From the NCBI GenBank assembly GCA_900313675.1, contig OMSO01000035.1, forward strand, positions 1-48,143: DNA of 48,143 nucleotides, in the 5' to 3' direction. A program made the position numbers and the translations under genes. This stretch comes from an uncultured Fibrobacter sp. Its GTDB lineage: Bacteria > Fibrobacterota > Fibrobacteria > Fibrobacterales > Fibrobacteraceae. Shown here piece after piece: positions 9,449 to 16,575 of this stretch (the first letter of the stretch is position 1; the number at the start of each line of letters is the position of its first letter). A model generated the notes under the pieces. It made no database searches. It saw only the letters and a program-made list of their open reading frames with translations, and had not been told where the DNA came from.

Positions 9449-11298
9449 TAGAACTGGAAGTAGATAAACGGGCAGCTGTCCGCACTCATGAACTGGTACA
9501 TCACGAAGATGATGAACGCCGTGCTTGCAACCATCAGGGGGATGGGCTGCGAAGCGAACATGATGCGGTAGCGGCTCTTGACCTTTTTCGGAATCCAGTG
9601 GATAAGCATGCCGGCTACAAACACCAAAATGATGTTGATGTGCTCCCAGGCGATGGTGCCGAGAGTATCCCACTTCCAGGCGGTGCCCATCTGCTGGACC
9701 ATGTTCTTGGCGGTGTTCCAGGCCACTTCGTTGGCCTCTGCCGGGTCCAGGTTGGAGCCTGCGCGGAAGAAAAGGCGGGTAAAGGTGATGAACACGAAGG
9801 TGAGGGATACGTTCCAGGCCACGTAGAGCCAGTGGAAGGTCTTGTCGTTGAACAGGCGGAAAACCAGCACGGCGTAAATGCCCAGGAACAGCACGCCGAA
9901 CCACACGGTGGTAATGGCGAAAATGGCGATGTGGGTCTGCTTGAAGGTGATGGCGCTGACGGCAAACAGCAAGAATGCGGCGACGGCACGGAAGTTGATG
10001 CTCCGCTTGACCCAGATTTTGTTGAACACCTGGCCGAAACCATTGAGGCCACCCCAGATGATAAAGTTCCAGCTGGCTCCGTGCCACCAGCCGCCTACGA
10101 CCTGTGTCGCCATGGCGTTCATGTTGGTGGTGATAAACTTGCGGGAATCGGGTTTGATATAGGCGTAGATGGCGATGTAGAGGAAGAATACGCCCAGGGC
10201 GACACCTACCCAGACACTGCCCGAAAGTAAAACGGCCACCAGGCTCAAGAATCCCATCCAGAAGAAGGTACCCGCAGAGGCACCGCGGTTACCGCCCAGC
10301 GGGATGTACAGGTAGTCGCGCCACCAACTGGAAAGGGAGATGTGCCAGCGCCGCCAGAATTCCGTGGGGGAGAGCGCCTTGTAGGGACTGTTGAAGTTCT
10401 GGGGCAGGCGGAAACCCATCAGGAGTGCTACGCCGATGGCGATATCGGTGTATCCCGAAAAGTCGGCATAGACCTGCAAGGAGTATGCGAACAGGGCAAT
10501 CAGGTTTTCAAGGCCCGTGAACAGGAGCGGCGTATCGAACACGCGATCCACGAAGTTGGTGGCCAGATAGTCGCTCAAGATGACCTTCTTGGCAAGGCCG
10601 TTCAGCACCCAGAATACGGCAATACCGAAGGTGCGACGGGGGAGGAAATACTTCTTGTAAAGTTGGGGCACGAACTTGTCGGCACGGACGATGGGGCCTG
10701 CCACCAACTGCGGGAAAAAGGTGAGGTAAAACCCGAAATTCAAGATGTTGTCCACGGCCTTGATTTTTCCGCGGTAGATGTCGATGCAGTAGCTGATGGC
10801 CTGGAAGGTAAAGAAGGAAATGCCCACCGGCAAGATGATGGTATCTACCAGGGAGTGGGTACCGAACATCTTGTTGCTGGCCGCCGCAAAGAAGTTATAG
10901 ACGTGCAGCTCGATGCCGGTAAAGTCCCGCAGGGCGTCCAAGAAGAAATAGGAATACTTGTAGTAGCACAGCACCAACAGGTCGATAATGACTACGATGA
11001 TCATCCAGAGTTTCTTTTTCCAGTGCTGTTTTGCCTTTTCGATCCACTTGCCGATAAAGAAGTTCGCCACCACGCAGAACACGAGAATGCACACGTAGCT
11101 TCCGCTGGTCTTGTAGTAGAAGAACAAGCTGGTGGCAAACAAGAAGGTGTTACGGAGCAGAATACGGTTCTTGACCAAGGTGAGGATGGCAAACACCACG
11201 GCGAAGAAACCCCAGAAGTAGAACTGCGTAAACAGCAGGGGACTGTTGGGGTCAAACGAAAACGTGCGCGTGAGGTATGGTATGAGGTAGTCTAGCAT
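9448..11298 (-). CDS. MBOAT-family membrane O-acyltransferase (AlgI-like)
   Basis: A 616-residue polytopic inner-membrane protein that would move acyl (usually acetyl) groups across the membrane for transfer to a surface polymer. Family signatures are clear: SPTEFWRRWHISLSSWWRDYLYIPLGGNRG, and the catalytic-His segment GGWWHGASWNFIIWGGLNG. Between these two motifs, where AlgI-type proteins usually have only a short loop, there are about 60 residues including an extra hydrophobic helix (WVGVALGVFFLYIAIYAYI). Two SGNH-hydrolase-like genes lie upstream on the same strand, matching the MBOAT/SGNH (AlgI-AlgX or PatA-PatB) logic. The start ATG at 11298 lacks a strong ribosome site. The acylated polymer is unknown. 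Confidence 0.88.
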   Translation of the reverse strand: MLDYLIPYLTRTFSFDPNSPLLFTQFYFWGFFAVVFAILTLVKNRILLRNTFLFATSLFFYYKTSGSYVCILVFCVVANFFIGKWIEKAKQHWKKKLWMIIVVIIDLLVLCYYKYSYFFLDALRDFTGIELHVYNFFAAASNKMFGTHSLVDTIILPVGISFFTFQAISYCIDIYRGKIKAVDNILNFGFYLTFFPQLVAGPIVRADKFVPQLYKKYFLPRRTFGIAVFWVLNGLAKKVILSDYLATNFVDRVFDTPLLFTGLENLIALFAYSLQVYADFSGYTDIAIGVALLMGFRLPQNFNSPYKALSPTEFWRRWHISLSSWWRDYLYIPLGGNRGASAGTFFWMGFLSLVAVLLSGSVWVGVALGVFFLYIAIYAYIKPDSRKFITTNMNAMATQVVGGWWHGASWNFIIWGGLNGFGQVFNKIWVKRSINFRAVAAFLLFAVSAITFKQTHIAIFAITTVWFGVLFLGIYAVLVFRLFNDKTFHWLYVAWNVSLTFVFITFTRLFFRAGSNLDPAEANEVAWNTAKNMVQQMGTAWKWDTLGTIAWEHINIILVFVAGMLIHWIPKKVKSRYRIMFASQPIPLMVASTAFIIFVMYQFMSADSCPFIYFQF

Positions 11299-11306
11299 GG
11301 CTCTAT

Positions 11307-11380
11307 AGGTACGAGGTGCGAGGTCGCGGCTACAGTGGGTGGACGATGCTGGATTACGCCGCTTTGAGGTGCGAGGCCTT
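11307..11380. repeat. Degenerate AGGTGCG heptamers in the SGNH-MBOAT spacer
   Basis: Three consecutive heptamers at 11307-11327 (AGGTACG, AGGTGCG, AGGTCGC) and two more at 11367-11380 (AGGTGCG, AGGCCTT) occupy the 115-bp spacer between two genes of one apparent operon. The same heptamers, on the opposite strand, occur inside the upstream coding sequence at 12338-12365. No promoter or terminator is evident in this spacer. Confidence 0.55.
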
Positions 11381-11413
11381 GCTCATTGCTCAGAGGGAAC
11401 GAAGTGACCGACC

Positions 11414-13165
11414 TCATGGCTCACTCCTCTTTTGTGCGGGTAAATTGGCGATGTGGTCCTGGTAGGCCTGGATAAGGGCCTTGTAGAACAGGTCGCCCAA
11501 AAGGTTGTAGCCGGACAGGTTGAAATGGACCTTGTCCTTTTTGGCGAGGCTTGCGTGTTCCCACTTGGCCATGGAACCCAGGCCACCCATGATGCTGAAC
11601 TTGTCCCAGACGCCAGCCTTGTGCTTGTCGGCCAGCATAAAGAAGGACTTGCGGGCCACTTCGCCATTGCCGTGCTGCACGAACTTTTTCCGCTTGACCT
11701 TGCGGAACATGTCATTGTTGGTCTCGAAGATGAACGCCGCATCGGGGTTTACCCTCTTGAACCGTTCGATCAGCCTGTCGTAATCTTCACGGAACTGCTT
11801 GTCGTTAAAGCGCTGCACGTTGGCGTCGTTGATGCCGATGGCAAAAATTACCAGGTCCGGCTTGAAAAACGCCATCTCTTTTTCGAACTGGGGGCAGACC
11901 TCTTCGAAGTAGTCGTGGACCTTCGCACCGTTAATGCCTACGTTGGTGTAGATGATACCCGGAGAGTCGTTTTCGGAAAGGATTCCCGTGAGGGTGAACC
12001 TGGGCCGTGCATTTTTCTTGACCGAGTCTGGGACTGCGGCAGGTTCCGTGAAGCAGTGGTCGTCAGGATTGTTGGTGGGGTCCTGTTCCCATTCTTCGTA
12101 GTTGATGTTCGCCTTCTTGGCTGCCAGTTCGGCGCACCGGTCGCGGGCCGTAGAATCTTTGGTCTTGGCTTCTTCGCGGGCGAGGCAGGCGGTGTCCAGC
12201 ACGTCGCATTCCCCCTGGAACATGGAGTCCCGCGCCACCTCTGGCGCTGCGTTTTGCACTTGTGCGTTCTGCAGCTTCAAAACGTTGGCCGGAATTTTTG
12301 CCTTTTCGGTCTTGCTGGAATCTTTACCGTCCAAAACCGCACCTCGAGCCTCGGGCCCCGAGCCTTTCTCGTCTTTTTTCAGCGAATCCGTCTTCAGGGA
12401 ATCCGCCAGCCTGGCGAGGGAATCCTGCAGCAGGGAGTCGTTGATGAACTGCGCTATGGAAGCCTGCTTCAGGGAGTCCATCCAGCGGAACTGAATCTGG
12501 ATGGTGTCGATGGGCCGCGGGCTTTCGAAAACGTAACTCTGGCTTACGGTGTCGTGTATGCCGTAGATGTCGGTGGAATCCACCCGCAGCACGGGAACCA
12601 CGTCGTTGTTGTCGCTGTAGCCGAACAGGCGGAAACGGGTCTCTCCCCAGATGGGGGCGGAGTTGTACTTGTCCAGCATCAGGGTGATTTCGGCACGGGG
12701 GTCGCTGGTGCTGACCGCGATGCCCAGCAGGCCCAGGGGCTTTGAGATTTCACGCTGGACGTTCTTGTTCTTGTCCCAGATGCCCTTGTAGTAGCTGGCG
12801 TAGCTGGAGGGCGTATTGGTGCGGGCGGCGGAGTAGGGGAACACGAAGCCGCGGCCCGCCGAGGCTCCCGGGTATTCCTTGATCATGTGCTCGCGGATAC
12901 GGCCCGAAATCACGTCGGCTTGCAGGTGGGATCCGCCGATGTGCATGATTCGCACCTGCCCCTTGTTCTCGAACACCAGAGTATCCATCTTCTCGAAGAA
13001 CTTGGTGAAGGCCTCGTTCCCCTTGGGGAACTGGATGACGTTTATGGTGGTGTCGATAAAGTCGTACTTGGCGAGGTCAAGACTGTAACTGCCGGGGGCG
13101 ATGGTCAGGTCCTTGGCGAAGGCCGAAAGGGCTGCGAGGGTGACGACAAGGAGGAAGCGGATCAT
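11414..13165 (-). CDS. Secreted SGNH/GDSL hydrolase-like protein (acyltransferase partner)
   Basis: A 583-residue protein with signal peptide MIRFLLVVTLAALSAFA. The SGNH-like blocks are split: block I reads MHIGGSHLQAD (G-G-S where GDS is usual), block III GIND (in FAIGINDANVQ), and block V DKVHFNLSGYNLLGD with the Asp/His pair. A Ser/Asp/Lys-rich central insertion (about residues 225-385), including repeated D-S-L motifs, separates blocks I and III. It probably works in the periplasm with the MBOAT protein to acylate a surface polymer. Its ATG overlaps the TGA of the upstream SGNH gene (13162-13165). Part of the insertion is encoded by a 7-bp repeat array (12338-12365). Confidence 0.75.
   Translation of the reverse strand: MIRFLLVVTLAALSAFAKDLTIAPGSYSLDLAKYDFIDTTINVIQFPKGNEAFTKFFEKMDTLVFENKGQVRIMHIGGSHLQADVISGRIREHMIKEYPGASAGRGFVFPYSAARTNTPSSYASYYKGIWDKNKNVQREISKPLGLLGIAVSTSDPRAEITLMLDKYNSAPIWGETRFRLFGYSDNNDVVPVLRVDSTDIYGIHDTVSQSYVFESPRPIDTIQIQFRWMDSLKQASIAQFINDSLLQDSLARLADSLKTDSLKKDEKGSGPEARGAVLDGKDSSKTEKAKIPANVLKLQNAQVQNAAPEVARDSMFQGECDVLDTACLAREEAKTKDSTARDRCAELAAKKANINYEEWEQDPTNNPDDHCFTEPAAVPDSVKKNARPRFTLTGILSENDSPGIIYTNVGINGAKVHDYFEEVCPQFEKEMAFFKPDLVIFAIGINDANVQRFNDKQFREDYDRLIERFKRVNPDAAFIFETNNDMFRKVKRKKFVQHGNGEVARKSFFMLADKHKAGVWDKFSIMGGLGSMAKWEHASLAKKDKVHFNLSGYNLLGDLFYKALIQAYQDHIANLPAQKRSEP
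12338..12365. repeat. Four-unit heptamer array inside a coding sequence
   Basis: Units CGCACCT, CGAGCCT, CGGGCCC and CGAGCCT run in exact 7-bp register. They encode part of the low-complexity insertion (around residues GSGPEARGAV) of the SGNH-like protein. Because 7 is not a multiple of 3, successive units are read in different frames. Confidence 0.6.
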
Positions 13166-14889
13166 GGGGCGGCATCCTCCTTCGTTACGCTAGAATCCTG
13201 CGCGGGGGTGTTAGGGGGTGTCCCCCTAGGCGAAGGGGTAGCGGAAGACGCGTCAGCGCCAGGAGCGGGGGGAAGGCTTTCCCCCTTGCCCGCAACATTT
13301 TCGTCTTCTGTTACTCCACTCTCGTCTCTCGTCTCTCGTCTCTCGTCTTCCTTCCACTGCTGCAATTCCTTCATCTTTTCGTCGTTAAGGCCGTGGCGGT
13401 CGCGGAACTTGAAGTAGTCGTAGTGCATGCGCAGTGCCGCGCAGAACAGGTCTCCCATGTAGGCGGCGCCCCGGCGGGTGAAGTGGATGTGGTCGGTGAA
13501 GCCGAGAGCGGGTTCGCGGTTTGCCCACTTGATCATGGAGCCGTTTCCGCCCATGACCCGGTGCATGTCCCAGTAGGCGGCGCCGTTTTCGAGAGCCACT
13601 TCGCGAAGAGTCTTGATGGTGAGGGGAAGACCCGGGTAGGTTTTCCATTCGCCATCCACCTGTTTTGCCATGTCGGCGGGGCCGATGAACAGGATGTCGG
13701 CGTCGGGGTTCGCCTTCTGGATAGCCTGGATTTGCTTGGTGATGAGCTTCTTGGTCCAGTCCACGTTGCCGCTGTTGGTGCCCGGCACCAGGTTGCCGCC
13801 GTATTCCATGATGATGAGCCGGGCGTTCATGGCCTTGTAAGATTCCGCCAGCAGTTGTGAATCGATGCGGTGGAAGACCGTGCCCGAAGAGCCTCGCATG
13901 GCCACGTTATCGACGGCCACACCGTAGGCTCCGTCGGCGGAGATGGCATAGATTTCGGCACTTCCGTCCAGGTAGATTTTTGCGTTGGAGGTGGTGTCGG
14001 GGAGTTTCCAGGTATAGACGTTGAGCTTGGTGAGCCGTTCTACTTCGGGGGCGGCCGCCGTCTCGAAGGCGGTGCGCTTTTTCACCTTGAAGGTGCTGTC
14101 TTCGTTCAGGCCCACAGTATCTGCGTAGGTGCGCTGGTAAACCAGCTTGAGCCGTAGCGACCCACGCTTGCCGGCGAGGACCTTTACCGTAGAGTAGCCG
14201 CCTACGTGGGGGAAGGCGTTCTTGCGGTCTTCCCGTTTCTTGATGCCGATGACGGCGGATCCTTCCAGGTCGGCGAACTGGGCCAGGGGGCCGTAGCGGT
14301 TGTGGTCCGCCTCTTCTTCCTTGGGGCCGAACAGTATGTAGCGCTTGAGCTCCCCTTCGTTCCAGTGGCTGGTGGTCTGGGAGGGGATGGTAAGGATAGG
14401 GGGCATCATGCCCGGGCCCGCGCCGCCAAATTCGGCCTGTAGGTCTTCGCGGATGGTGGCGGAAATGCGGTCTTCTTCCAGCTGGGAGTCGCCGTAGTGG
14501 ACGATATGGACCACGTTGCTGTCCAGTTCCGCGAGCTGCAGGTGCAAGAAGAAACGGTCGAACCAGGCGGGGTCATCGCCCGGCAGGTCGAAGCGGGTCT
14601 TGCCGCTCTTGAAAAAGTCCTCGTAGTACTTGAGGGAGTCGCTGTAGGCCGCAAATTCCTTCCTCTTGGTGGCTTCCATCATTTCCCGGATGGCCTCTTC
14701 GGGGTCCACTGCCGTAGAGTCGGCGGCGGAGTCCTTGGGCGCCTGCTTTTCGAAGATGTCGGTGAGCTTCGGGTAGCGCAGGGTGTATTCGCCCACCTTG
14801 ATGCCACCGTCAGGATAGACCACGGCGATGACGCCGAGGACGACGAACAGGCTGATGATGGAAAGAAGGACTTTGAGGGGGGACATCAT
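13162..14889 (-). CDS. Membrane-anchored SGNH/GDSL hydrolase-like protein with repeat-derived tail
   Basis: A 575-residue protein with an N-terminal anchor or uncleaved signal (about residues 5-25, LKVLLSIISLFVVLGVIAVV). SGNH blocks: IVHYGDSQLEED (nucleophile Ser), IMEYGGN (block III-like) and TDHIHFTRRGAAYMGD (Asp/His). It likely shares the surface-polymer acylation role of its neighbours; the next gene overlaps it by 4 bp. The last ~62 residues (from about 514, EDERRETRDESG) are low-complexity, Pro/Ala/Glu-rich, and encoded by a perfect (CTCTCGT)4 array plus GC-palindrome repeats of the kind otherwise found between genes. Two in-frame ATGs (14889, 14886) are possible starts. Both directly abut a 15-unit heptamer array with no ribosome-binding site. 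Confidence 0.75.
   Translation of the reverse strand: MMSPLKVLLSIISLFVVLGVIAVVYPDGGIKVGEYTLRYPKLTDIFEKQAPKDSAADSTAVDPEEAIREMMEATKRKEFAAYSDSLKYYEDFFKSGKTRFDLPGDDPAWFDRFFLHLQLAELDSNVVHIVHYGDSQLEEDRISATIREDLQAEFGGAGPGMMPPILTIPSQTTSHWNEGELKRYILFGPKEEEADHNRYGPLAQFADLEGSAVIGIKKREDRKNAFPHVGGYSTVKVLAGKRGSLRLKLVYQRTYADTVGLNEDSTFKVKKRTAFETAAAPEVERLTKLNVYTWKLPDTTSNAKIYLDGSAEIYAISADGAYGVAVDNVAMRGSSGTVFHRIDSQLLAESYKAMNARLIIMEYGGNLVPGTNSGNVDWTKKLITKQIQAIQKANPDADILFIGPADMAKQVDGEWKTYPGLPLTIKTLREVALENGAAYWDMHRVMGGNGSMIKWANREPALGFTDHIHFTRRGAAYMGDLFCAALRMHYDYFKFRDRHGLNDEKMKELQQWKEDERRETRDESGVTEDENVAGKGESLPPAPGADASSATPSPRGTPPNTPAQDSSVTKEDAAP
13319..13346. repeat. Perfect (CTCTCGT)4 heptamer array within coding sequence
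   Basis: Four identical 7-bp units lie inside the SGNH gene and encode ERRETRDES-type residues at the start of its C-terminal tail. Beyond it (13195-13290) are GC palindromes of intergenic type, such as the GGAAGGCTTTCC core near 13285. Confidence 0.85.
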
Positions 14890-14994
14890 GGGGTAGGGGA
14901 TAGGATTTTGGGGCTAGGGGCTAGGATCTAGGATCTAGGATTTAGGGGCTAGGATCTAGGGGATAGGATCTAGGGGCTAGGATTTAGGATGTCG
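14890..14994. repeat. Fifteen-unit heptamer array (GRKCTAG family) at a gene start
   Basis: Fifteen consecutive 7-bp units run without a single indel across 105 bp. They are mainly GGGCTAG, GATCTAG, GATTTAG and GGGATAG. The array begins immediately upstream of the SGNH start codon and so forms its 5' leader on the minus strand (CCCCTAG/ATCCTAG units there). The same units occur before the start of the gene at 43118. No Shine-Dalgarno site is present. Confidence 0.9.
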
Positions 14995-15029
14995 GGGTGG
15001 GGGAGGGCTCCCCCTCGCTTCTGCCCCAT

Positions 15030-15056
15030 GTCATTCCCGGCTTGACCGGGAATCTC
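15030..15056. repeat. REP-like palindrome
   Basis: GTC, then the palindrome ATTCCCGG-cttga-CCGGGAAT (15033-15053), then CTC. Related palindromes with 8-bp arms and GTC/CTCCATG flanks occur at 45018-45037 and (inverted) 40276-40295. The rest of the 15000-15117 spacer holds further GC-rich inverted repeats and no recognisable gene. Confidence 0.6.
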
Positions 15057-15117
15057 CATGAGTCATCCGCGACCCCCTCTAGCGGGGCTTCAGACGCCAG
15101 CCCCGCAACGCCCTGGC

Positions 15118-16419
15118 TTATTCTGCTTTTTTCACCTCGGTTTTTAAGCGTTCAACGATGGCGTCTGCGTTACCTACGAGCATTTCGCCGGTGCGCATGT
15201 CCTTGTATTCGAACTCGCCGGCCCCTGCCTTGGAACCATCCACATAGACGACGATTGTGGCTCCCTGGTAGTTGGCCTGGTCCAGCTGCTTGCCCATCTT
15301 CATGGGGGCGAGAGGGTGGGACACGACATTTCCGCCTGCACGGAACATCTGGGCGGTCTCGAAGACCTTCTTCATGTCGTTTGTAAAGCTTGCGATGTAA
15401 AAATCCACGCTCTGCTTGGGGCTGGGGAGCAGCTTGTGTTCGGCCAAAAGGTCTGCCAGCACCACGTCGCCCATGCCAAAGCCCACGCCAGGAATCCGTT
15501 CGCCGCCCAGCTTTTCGGTCAGGCTGTCGTAGCGGCCGCCGCCGGCGATTGCGCGCATGGATTTGCCCTTGTCGAAGACTTCGAACACGATGCCGGTGTA
15601 GTAGGCGAGACCGCGGACAATACTCAGGTCCAGGTTCACGCAATCGCCGTAGCCCGCGGCAGCGAGCGTCTCAAACAAATCTTCGATTTCTTTGAGTGCG
15701 GCGGCCGCGTTTTCGCTCTTCACGGCGTTGCTGACTTCTTCGAGACTCTTGCAGCTCATGAAGTCGTCCAGCTGCTTGATCTGCGTTTCGGAGAGGCCTG
15801 CTTCGGTGAGAGCCTTGGCAAACGCCTCGGGCCCGATTTTCAGGCGGCGGTCCAGCACCGGGTAAACAAGGGAGGGGTTCGGCGCACCGATTTCTTCCAG
15901 GTAGGTGGCCAAGAGCTTCCGGCTGGAGACGCCGATGGCAAATTCGTTGTCCTTCAGGCCGAACTTGCGGAGCATGGTGGCGATGGCTGCCATCAGGTCG
16001 GCTTCGGCGTAGATGCTTTCGGTGCCGATAATGTCCATGTTCAGCTGGAAAAATTCGCGGAGACGGCCCTTCTGTGCCTTTTCGTAGCGGAAAAGCCGCG
16101 GCATAGAGAACCACTTGAAGGGCTTCTTCAGTTCCCGGGCCTTCTGGATGACCAGGCGGGCAAGGGTCGGGGTCATTTCGGGGCGGAGCGCGATTTCGCG
16201 GTCGCCCTTGTCCTTGAAATTGTAAAGCTGGCTCACGATTTCTTCGCCGGACTTGCCTGTATAAAGCTCCAGGTGCTCGAACATGGGGCCTTCGTATTCT
16301 TCGTAGGCGAAACTTTCGGCGGTGCTCCGCCAAGTGTCAAAGATGTAGTTCTGGATGCGCTGCGCTTCCGGGTAAAAATCGCGGGTGCCCTTGGGCAACT
16401 GAGGGATAGAAATGCTCAT
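15118..16419 (-). CDS. hisS: Histidyl-tRNA synthetase
   Basis: A 433-residue class II aminoacyl-tRNA synthetase that charges tRNA-His in the cytoplasm. Visible family elements: motif 1 region (PKGTRDFYP), motif 2 (MPRLFRYEKAQKGRLREFFQ), the His-specific segments ARGLAYYTG-like 'VRGLAYYTGIVFEVFD' and 'GGGRYDSL', motif 3 GVGFGMG, and a C-terminal anticodon-binding domain (about 330-430). Length is normal. ATG at 16419 has no Shine-Dalgarno site; a TAAATTTT element lies 8 nt upstream, suggesting a very short leader. It is read from its own promoter, divergent from the CBM protein gene. Confidence 0.96.
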   Translation of the reverse strand: MSISIPQLPKGTRDFYPEAQRIQNYIFDTWRSTAESFAYEEYEGPMFEHLELYTGKSGEEIVSQLYNFKDKGDREIALRPEMTPTLARLVIQKARELKKPFKWFSMPRLFRYEKAQKGRLREFFQLNMDIIGTESIYAEADLMAAIATMLRKFGLKDNEFAIGVSSRKLLATYLEEIGAPNPSLVYPVLDRRLKIGPEAFAKALTEAGLSETQIKQLDDFMSCKSLEEVSNAVKSENAAAALKEIEDLFETLAAAGYGDCVNLDLSIVRGLAYYTGIVFEVFDKGKSMRAIAGGGRYDSLTEKLGGERIPGVGFGMGDVVLADLLAEHKLLPSPKQSVDFYIASFTNDMKKVFETAQMFRAGGNVVSHPLAPMKMGKQLDQANYQGATIVVYVDGSKAGAGEFEYKDMRTGEMLVGNADAIVERLKTEVKKAE

Positions 16420-16427
16420 AGTGGGCG

Positions 16428-16435
16428 AAAATTTA
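16428..16435 (-). promoter_or_regulatory. -7-like promoter element of hisS
   Basis: TAAATTTT on the minus strand, 8 nt before the hisS ATG, with no ribosome-binding site between. Confidence 0.4.
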
Positions 16436-16575
16436 GAAAATTGGGCGTTTTGCGGGCTGAAATGGGTTGTGAAAGTCCGTTGAAAAAGGGTCGTTTTACA
16501 TTTTTTTTCTAATTAAGTGTGCTTTCCCGTTATAAAAAGAATATATTACTGAAGGGGAGCATTTGGAAGGTGTCT

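Noticed and set aside
14890..14994. CRISPR array
   Set aside because: Units are 7 bp without unique spacers of 25-40 bp and no cas genes are present.
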